Source: Chromatiales bacterium (lineage in GTDB: Bacteria; Pseudomonadota; Gammaproteobacteria; UBA6429; Thiohalophilaceae). From it: a DNA stretch of 9,916 bases. Every line of letters starts with the position of its first letter. Position 1 is the stretch's first letter. The DNA lies in the NCBI GenBank assembly GCA_027001895.1, contig JALTLP010000353.1:1-9916 (forward strand). Direction: 5' to 3'. The notes beneath the pieces were generated by a model. That model was given only the letters and a program-made list of their open reading frames with translations. It ran no database searches and was not told the DNA's origin. This document shows, piece by piece, positions 6,245 through 9,916 of this stretch. A program made the position numbers and the translations under genes.

Positions 6245-6909
6245 ATAATACCGTTACCGAACAACTTACTCAGGCCGGGCAAAAAATCGAACACGATTCC
6301 TTTGCTATCGTTGACAGGGAAACCGCTGAACACAATTACCCTGTTGATCAATGGCAGATTGTCCGCCGAATGATTCACGCTACTGCTGATTTCGAATTTA
6401 ATGGTCTGGCATGTTTTCACCCCGATGCTGTTAAGGCAGGTTTGAAAGCGATAAGCAATGGCTGCAATATTGTTGCTGATGTTGAAATGATTTGTGTCGG
6501 TTTATCACAACCTCGCCTTGCACACTTTGGTGTTAATACGCATCACTTTATTGCAGATGCCGATGTTATTGCACAAGCCAAAGCAGAAAACACCACCCGT
6601 GCCGTACAGGCCATGCGCAAGGCATACAAAGCCGATCTTCTTAAAGACAGTATTATCGCTGTTGGTAATGCTCCGACTGCGCTGTTAGAAATCGAGCGAC
6701 TTGTACGGGAAGAAAATGTTAAACCCGCATTGATTATTGCTATGCCCGTTGGTTTTGTTTCAGCGGAAGAATCGAAAGATATTATCAGTGAGCTCAGTGA
6801 TATCCCCTGGATAATCACCAAAGGTCGCAAAGGTGGTTCTACACTCGTTGTTTCTGCCCTACACGCATTGCTGGCATTGGCAGAAGCAGAACAAAAGATA
6901 AAATCTTAA
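6241..6909 (+). CDS. cbiC: Cobalt-precorrin-8 methylmutase (CbiC/CobH)
   Basis: The 222-residue enzyme moves the methyl group from C11 to C12, giving cobyrinate. The catalytic His46 lies in RRMIHATADFEF (42-53), corresponding to the proton-donating His of CobH. Other family signatures are ADVEMICVGLSQPRL (79-93), VGNAPTALLEI (141-151), MPVGFVSAEESK (168-179) and GRKGGSTLVVSALHAL (195-210). Length is typical. The ATG overlaps the cbiX stop as ATGA, with only a weak GGA upstream, so translation is likely coupled. The stop codon TAA at 6907-6909 itself overlaps an ATG (6909-6911) whose frame does not match the start of cbiD; see the junction feature. Confidence 0.95.
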   Translation: MNNTVTEQLTQAGQKIEHDSFAIVDRETAEHNYPVDQWQIVRRMIHATADFEFNGLACFHPDAVKAGLKAISNGCNIVADVEMICVGLSQPRLAHFGVNTHHFIADADVIAQAKAENTTRAVQAMRKAYKADLLKDSIIAVGNAPTALLEIERLVREENVKPALIIAMPVGFVSAEESKDIISELSDIPWIITKGRKGGSTLVVSALHALLALAEAEQKIKS

Positions 6910-6997
6910 TGTATTTTAAACCGACAACGTGGTCATTGAAAAAAAACAAAGAAAGAAAAAAGAAAAAGGTACTCGTAAAGGTTTTACTACGGGTGCC
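6909..6997 (+). other. Candidate -1 frameshift signal at the cbiC-cbiD junction
   Basis: ATG 6909-6911 overlaps the cbiC stop (TAATG), as expected for a coupled start, but its frame stops at TAG 7062-7064 after 51 codons. Read in that frame, the sequence contains A AAA AAC (6941-6947) and A AAA AAG (6956-6962), both correctly phased -1 slippery heptamers; A AAA AAG is the E. coli dnaX site. A -1 shift at either one enters the CbiD frame. Five nt after the second site begins a foldable stem: GGTAC (6968-6972) pairs with GTGCC (6993-6997), and inside it GTAAA (6975-6979) pairs with TTTAC (6983-6987). No upstream Shine-Dalgarno-like stimulator is seen. A one-base undercall in the A8 run at 6939-6946 would produce the same picture. 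Confidence 0.4.
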
Positions 6998-8068
6998 TGC
7001 TCTGCAGCAGCGGCTCGTGCAGCAACACTCGGTCTTGTTAACGGTGAAGTGCCAGACAAGATAGAGTGTCAGTTACCCAACGGACAAGTTGTTAATTTTC
7101 ATGTCACCGATGGGTATTGTAATAATCAATCTGCCCATGCAGTCGTAATTAAAGATGCCGGTGACGACCCGGACTGTACGGACAAAGCACCTTTAACTGT
7201 CGATGTCCGTATTCAACCCGAACAAAAAGGTGAAGTTATTTTAAAAGGTGGTGAAGGTGTAGGAAAGATTACTATGGAAGGTCTCGGTCTTGAAGTAGGC
7301 GGGCCTGCGATCAACGCTGTGCCTAGAAAAAACATTGAAGATAATGTCCGTCTCGCTGGTGAAAAATTACTAAAGAACAATGGTCTGGAAGTTACCGTTT
7401 CTGTACCAGGTGGCGAGGCAATGTCAAAAAAAACCTTAAATTCACGTCTTGGTATCATTGGTGGTATTTCGATTCTTGGTACCACAGGTATCGTTAACCC
7501 CTACTCCACGGCTGCCTTCCGCGACAGTGTTATACAAGGTATTCAGGTTGCAGCCGCACAAGGGCAGGATACCGTTGTACTCACCACGGGTGGCCGCACC
7601 GAGAAATTTGTTATCCGAGAGTTACCCCATTTAGCGCAAGCCTGTTTTGTACAAATGGGGGACTTTCTTAAATATGCACTCGACACTGTTATTAAAGAAG
7701 GTATCAAACACGTTATTATTGGAGGCATGGTGGGTAAGCTAACTAAAATGGCTCAGGGTGAAACCGTTACCCATGCCGGTCGAAATGCAGTTAATACAGA
7801 ACTGCTTGCAGAATTAGCGGAAAGCATTGGAGTCAGTGCCCGTATTTGTCAGGATATTCGTGAATCTGCAATGGCACGTTATGCCAGTGAACGCATGGAA
7901 GAACTGGGGCTTGTCAGTGAATTTTATCATGCCCTTGGAAACAAGGTTATTACAACACTAAAAAGTCGTTACCCCTCTGGCTTCGACATTAAAGTATTAA
8001 TCTGCGATTTTGATGGCAATAAACTCGGTGAAGTTATGCAGGGAAATAAACATGATCAGGCCGTGTAA
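6929..8068 (+). CDS. cbiD: Cobalt-precorrin-5B C1-methyltransferase (CbiD)
   Basis: CbiD methylates C1 of cobalt-precorrin-5B in the oxygen-independent route and is a marker of that route. The 379-residue protein has the family motifs RKGFTTGACSAAAARAA (16-32), DAGDDPDCT (76-84), GGEGVGKIT (107-115), GGISILGTTGIVNPYS (178-193) and MAQGETVTHAGRNAVNTE (274-291). The frame opens after a TAA at 6917-6919, and the only usual start before the conserved region is GTG 6929, with no Shine-Dalgarno sequence. It gives a very basic N-terminus, VIEKKQRKKKEKG, encoded by an A-rich tract. The 19-bp gap to cbiC is unlike the overlaps elsewhere in the operon. The true start may instead be ATG 6909 reached through a -1 shift (next feature). 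The body of the gene is intact; only the N-terminus is uncertain. Confidence 0.93.
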   Translation: MVIEKKQRKKKEKGTRKGFTTGACSAAAARAATLGLVNGEVPDKIECQLPNGQVVNFHVTDGYCNNQSAHAVVIKDAGDDPDCTDKAPLTVDVRIQPEQKGEVILKGGEGVGKITMEGLGLEVGGPAINAVPRKNIEDNVRLAGEKLLKNNGLEVTVSVPGGEAMSKKTLNSRLGIIGGISILGTTGIVNPYSTAAFRDSVIQGIQVAAAQGQDTVVLTTGGRTEKFVIRELPHLAQACFVQMGDFLKYALDTVIKEGIKHVIIGGMVGKLTKMAQGETVTHAGRNAVNTELLAELAESIGVSARICQDIRESAMARYASERMEELGLVSEFYHALGNKVITTLKSRYPSGFDIKVLICDFDGNKLGEVMQGNKHDQAV

Positions 8069-9344
8069 AATTATTGGCGTGTTAGACAATGGTATTGTTG
8101 GGCTTGATTCAGTTGCGCTCGAATCAGTTAAAAATGCCGACGTTATTATCGGTGGAACACGTACCCTTTCACTGTTCAGGGATGTATTTAAAAAAGAAGC
8201 CGAACAAAAAGATTTAACAGGTCAGCTTTCCAAAGTTTCAGGCTGGATTAAGTCTGCACAGCAAAACGACCAGTTTGTAGTGGTACTGGCCACGGGCGAT
8301 CCGCTATGTCATGGCATTGCTAACTACCTGTTAAAGAATCTTGATCCTGATAGCTGTGAAGTTATACCAAATACCTCAACCATACAACTGGCATGCGCCC
8401 GACTTGGAATCAGTTGGCAGTCTGCTCATATATGTTCAGTTCATACAAAAGACACTGGCGACTGGGATAACAATGCTGATCAATCTCATGGCATGTATCC
8501 ATTACTACATGCATGCAAAAAACATTCATTGTTGGTTATTTTTACCAGCCCTGATAACACACCGGACCGAATTGCTCGCATGTTACAGCATCAGGGGATG
8601 CAAGATGATTTTACTTTATCCGTTACAGAAAATTTACTTACAGCCGATGAAAAAATACAAAAAGAGTTAACAATAAAGCGTGCCGCCAATATGGATTTCG
8701 GCAATCCAAACATTACTGTTTTACAACGTATTAAACCTGCAAACGATGCTGTTCTTTTTGGTATGGAAGACAATCTTTTTTTTCAGCGCAAACCCGACAA
8801 AGGCTTAATCACCAAACGCGAAGTGCGAGCTGTATCACTTGCACGTCTGCAACTTAAAACCAGCAGTATTGTTTGGGATATTGGTGCCGGTTCAGGTTCT
8901 GTGGGTCTGGAAGCGGCGCAACTTTGTACGGATGGATATGTTTATGCTATCGAAAAGAATAAAGCCGATGCCGCCATTGTACAACAAAACCAGAAACAAC
9001 TTGGCATTCACAACTACAAACTATACGAGGACAAGGCACCTGAGCAATTATCCTGTTGGCCAACACCGGATGCTATCTTTATTGGTGGTTCCGGTGGTGA
9101 ATTAAAGGAGCTCATCAGCTTTTGCCTGCAAAAATTATCAAATAATGGCTGGCTGGTAATGAACTTTGTCACTCTGGAAAACCTGAATACGGCAACCGAA
9201 ACCCTGAAACAACTCAAAGCCAACTGGGATGTAACACAACTACAAGCAAGCCGCAGTCAGCCAATTTTACATATGAACCGTATGCAAGCTGAGAACCCGG
9301 TATGGATTGTCTGCGCACAAGCACAGAGTAATAAACATGAGTAA
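8052..9344 (+). CDS. cbiET: CbiE-CbiT fusion (cobalt-precorrin-6B/7 C5,C15-methyltransferase and C12 decarboxylase)
   Basis: The 430-residue bifunctional enzyme corresponds to CobL/CbiET. Residues 1 to about 230 are the CbiE C5-methylase: IIGVLDNGIVGL (7-18), LATGDPLCHGIA (79-90) and TSPDNTPDRIA (165-175). Residues from about 245 are the CbiT C15-methylase and C12-decarboxylase with a Rossmann fold: GLITKREVRAVSLARL (251-266), the SAM-binding WDIGAGSGSVGLEAA (275-289) and IFIGGSGGEL (342-351). ATG 8052 is chosen because AGGGA (8040-8044) lies 7 nt upstream and the protein then begins directly at the CbiE core. A longer in-frame start at 8010 would add 14 residues from inside cbiD. The gene overlaps the end of cbiD by 17 bp. 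After strand beta, where many CbiE/CobL proteins have SLHGR, this one has CSVHTKDTGDW (128-138), so it belongs to a divergent CbiE branch. Confidence 0.93.
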   Translation: MIRPCKIIGVLDNGIVGLDSVALESVKNADVIIGGTRTLSLFRDVFKKEAEQKDLTGQLSKVSGWIKSAQQNDQFVVVLATGDPLCHGIANYLLKNLDPDSCEVIPNTSTIQLACARLGISWQSAHICSVHTKDTGDWDNNADQSHGMYPLLHACKKHSLLVIFTSPDNTPDRIARMLQHQGMQDDFTLSVTENLLTADEKIQKELTIKRAANMDFGNPNITVLQRIKPANDAVLFGMEDNLFFQRKPDKGLITKREVRAVSLARLQLKTSSIVWDIGAGSGSVGLEAAQLCTDGYVYAIEKNKADAAIVQQNQKQLGIHNYKLYEDKAPEQLSCWPTPDAIFIGGSGGELKELISFCLQKLSNNGWLVMNFVTLENLNTATETLKQLKANWDVTQLQASRSQPILHMNRMQAENPVWIVCAQAQSNKHE

Positions 9345-9916
9345 TAAAAAGTCCGGTACTTTATATGGCGTATCACTTGGCCCCGGTGATCCTGGCCTGA
9401 TAACACGACATGCCTGGGATATTCTGCAACAGCAGAATATCTTCTGGAGTTACCCAGTCAAAAACAAAAAGAATAATAGTTACGCATTGGACATTGCCTT
9501 ACGTGCCGGCCTTGAACTTCCGGCAAATAATACCGCTTTAATTTTTCCGATGACGCATGACGTGGTAAAACTGGCACGATACTGGTTTAATGCGGCACAA
9601 ACGGTTATTGATATACTACAAACAGGACAGGACGTTGCCTTTCTGGTTGAGGGTGATGCCTCCACTTATTCCACTTTCGGCCATCTTGCCCGCACCGTTA
9701 AATCATTAAATCAGGAAGTTGATGTACATACGATTGCTGGCGTGACTTCATTTAACTCTGCTGCTGCACAGTTACAGACACCGCTAGCAGATGTCGATGA
9801 TACCGTTGCCATTATCCCTGCCGGTTATGGTATTAAACTCATTAAAGACATGCTACAACAGTTTGATACGCTGATTCTGTTAAAAGTTAAACCTCTGCTC
9901 GATGATATTATCGAAC
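9337..9916 (+). CDS. cbiL: Cobalt-factor II C20-methyltransferase (CbiL/CobI), 3' end cut by window
   Basis: The first 193 residues are present, and the frame is open at the right edge; the family is usually about 230-260 residues, so roughly one fifth is missing. The enzyme adds the C20 methyl group right after cobalt insertion by CbiX. Motifs: GVSLGPGDPGLIT (11-23), the long insertion-type N-domain with TALIFPMT (66-73), VEGDASTYSTFGHL (104-117), IAGVTSFNSAAAQLQTPL (133-150) and LLKVKP (181-186). The SLGPGDP start and the YSTF motif separate it from the C11 and C17 methylases. EGDAS has Ala where many relatives have Pro (EGDP). The ATG lies inside the cbiET gene end, overlapping it by 8 bp, with only a weak AGAG upstream, implying coupled translation. 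Confidence 0.93.
   Translation, partial: MSNKKSGTLYGVSLGPGDPGLITRHAWDILQQQNIFWSYPVKNKKNNSYALDIALRAGLELPANNTALIFPMTHDVVKLARYWFNAAQTVIDILQTGQDVAFLVEGDASTYSTFGHLARTVKSLNQEVDVHTIAGVTSFNSAAAQLQTPLADVDDTVAIIPAGYGIKLIKDMLQQFDTLILLKVKPLLDDIIE

Noticed and set aside
8010..8051. Upstream ATG at 8010 as start of cbiET
   Set aside because: Would add 14 non-conserved residues from within cbiD; ATG 8052 has AGGGA at 7 nt and starts at the CbiE core.
1..9916. CRISPR array, tRNA, rRNA or insertion sequence
   Set aside because: I looked for regularly spaced repeats, cloverleaf arms, conserved rRNA blocks and transposase frames with terminal repeats and saw none.

Overview
The window reads as a bacterial chromosome segment dominated by the first part of an anaerobic-type (early cobalt insertion) cobalamin biosynthesis operon on the + strand, under a cobalamin riboswitch. 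The gene set (cbtB-cbtA transport genes, a CbiE-CbiT fusion, a long CbiX with a His-rich tail, CbiD) and the moderate-to-low GC suggest a proteobacterium, most likely a gammaproteobacterium. That assignment rests on gene content only and is tentative; no taxonomic marker is present.

Layout. Positions 1-419 (- strand) hold the 5' part of a two-helix membrane protein with a soluble C-terminal part; it is strikingly AT-rich and runs off the left edge. A promoter for it is predicted at 490-517. Positions 420-771 have no supported gene and end in a perfect 12-bp hairpin (705-746) that probably terminates the next gene. Positions 772-1686 (- strand) encode an exported protein of unknown function. 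The divergent intergenic region 1687-1955 carries an extended palindrome centred on GGTACC (1875-1910) and a predicted promoter for the operon. A full cobalamin riboswitch aptamer lies at 1956-2161. It is followed by a leader in which CTCCTC can pair with the Shine-Dalgarno sequence of the first gene.

The operon then runs without a real gap from 2274 to the right edge: cbtB, cbtA (cobalt import), cbiA (a,c-diamide synthase), cbiF/cobM (C11 methyltransferase), cbiX (cobaltochelatase), cbiC (methylmutase), cbiD (C1 methyltransferase), cbiET (C5/C15 methyltransferase and decarboxylase) and cbiL (C20 methyltransferase, cut by the edge). From cbiA onward nearly all junctions overlap by a few bases, implying translational coupling. 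Together the genes import cobalt, insert it into sirohydrochlorin and carry out most corrin-ring steps up to cobyrinate a,c-diamide. cbiH, cbiG and cbiJ/cobK are not in the window and would be expected downstream.

The most interesting irregularity is the cbiC-cbiD junction. It is the only one without an in-frame overlapping start. A coupled ATG (TAATG, 6907-6911) exists but lies in the wrong frame for CbiD, and the two frames are joined by an A-rich tract containing the slippery heptamers A AAA AAC and A AAA AAG, the second followed after 5 nt by a foldable stem-loop. This may be programmed -1 frameshifting, a homopolymer indel, or simply a weak GTG start.
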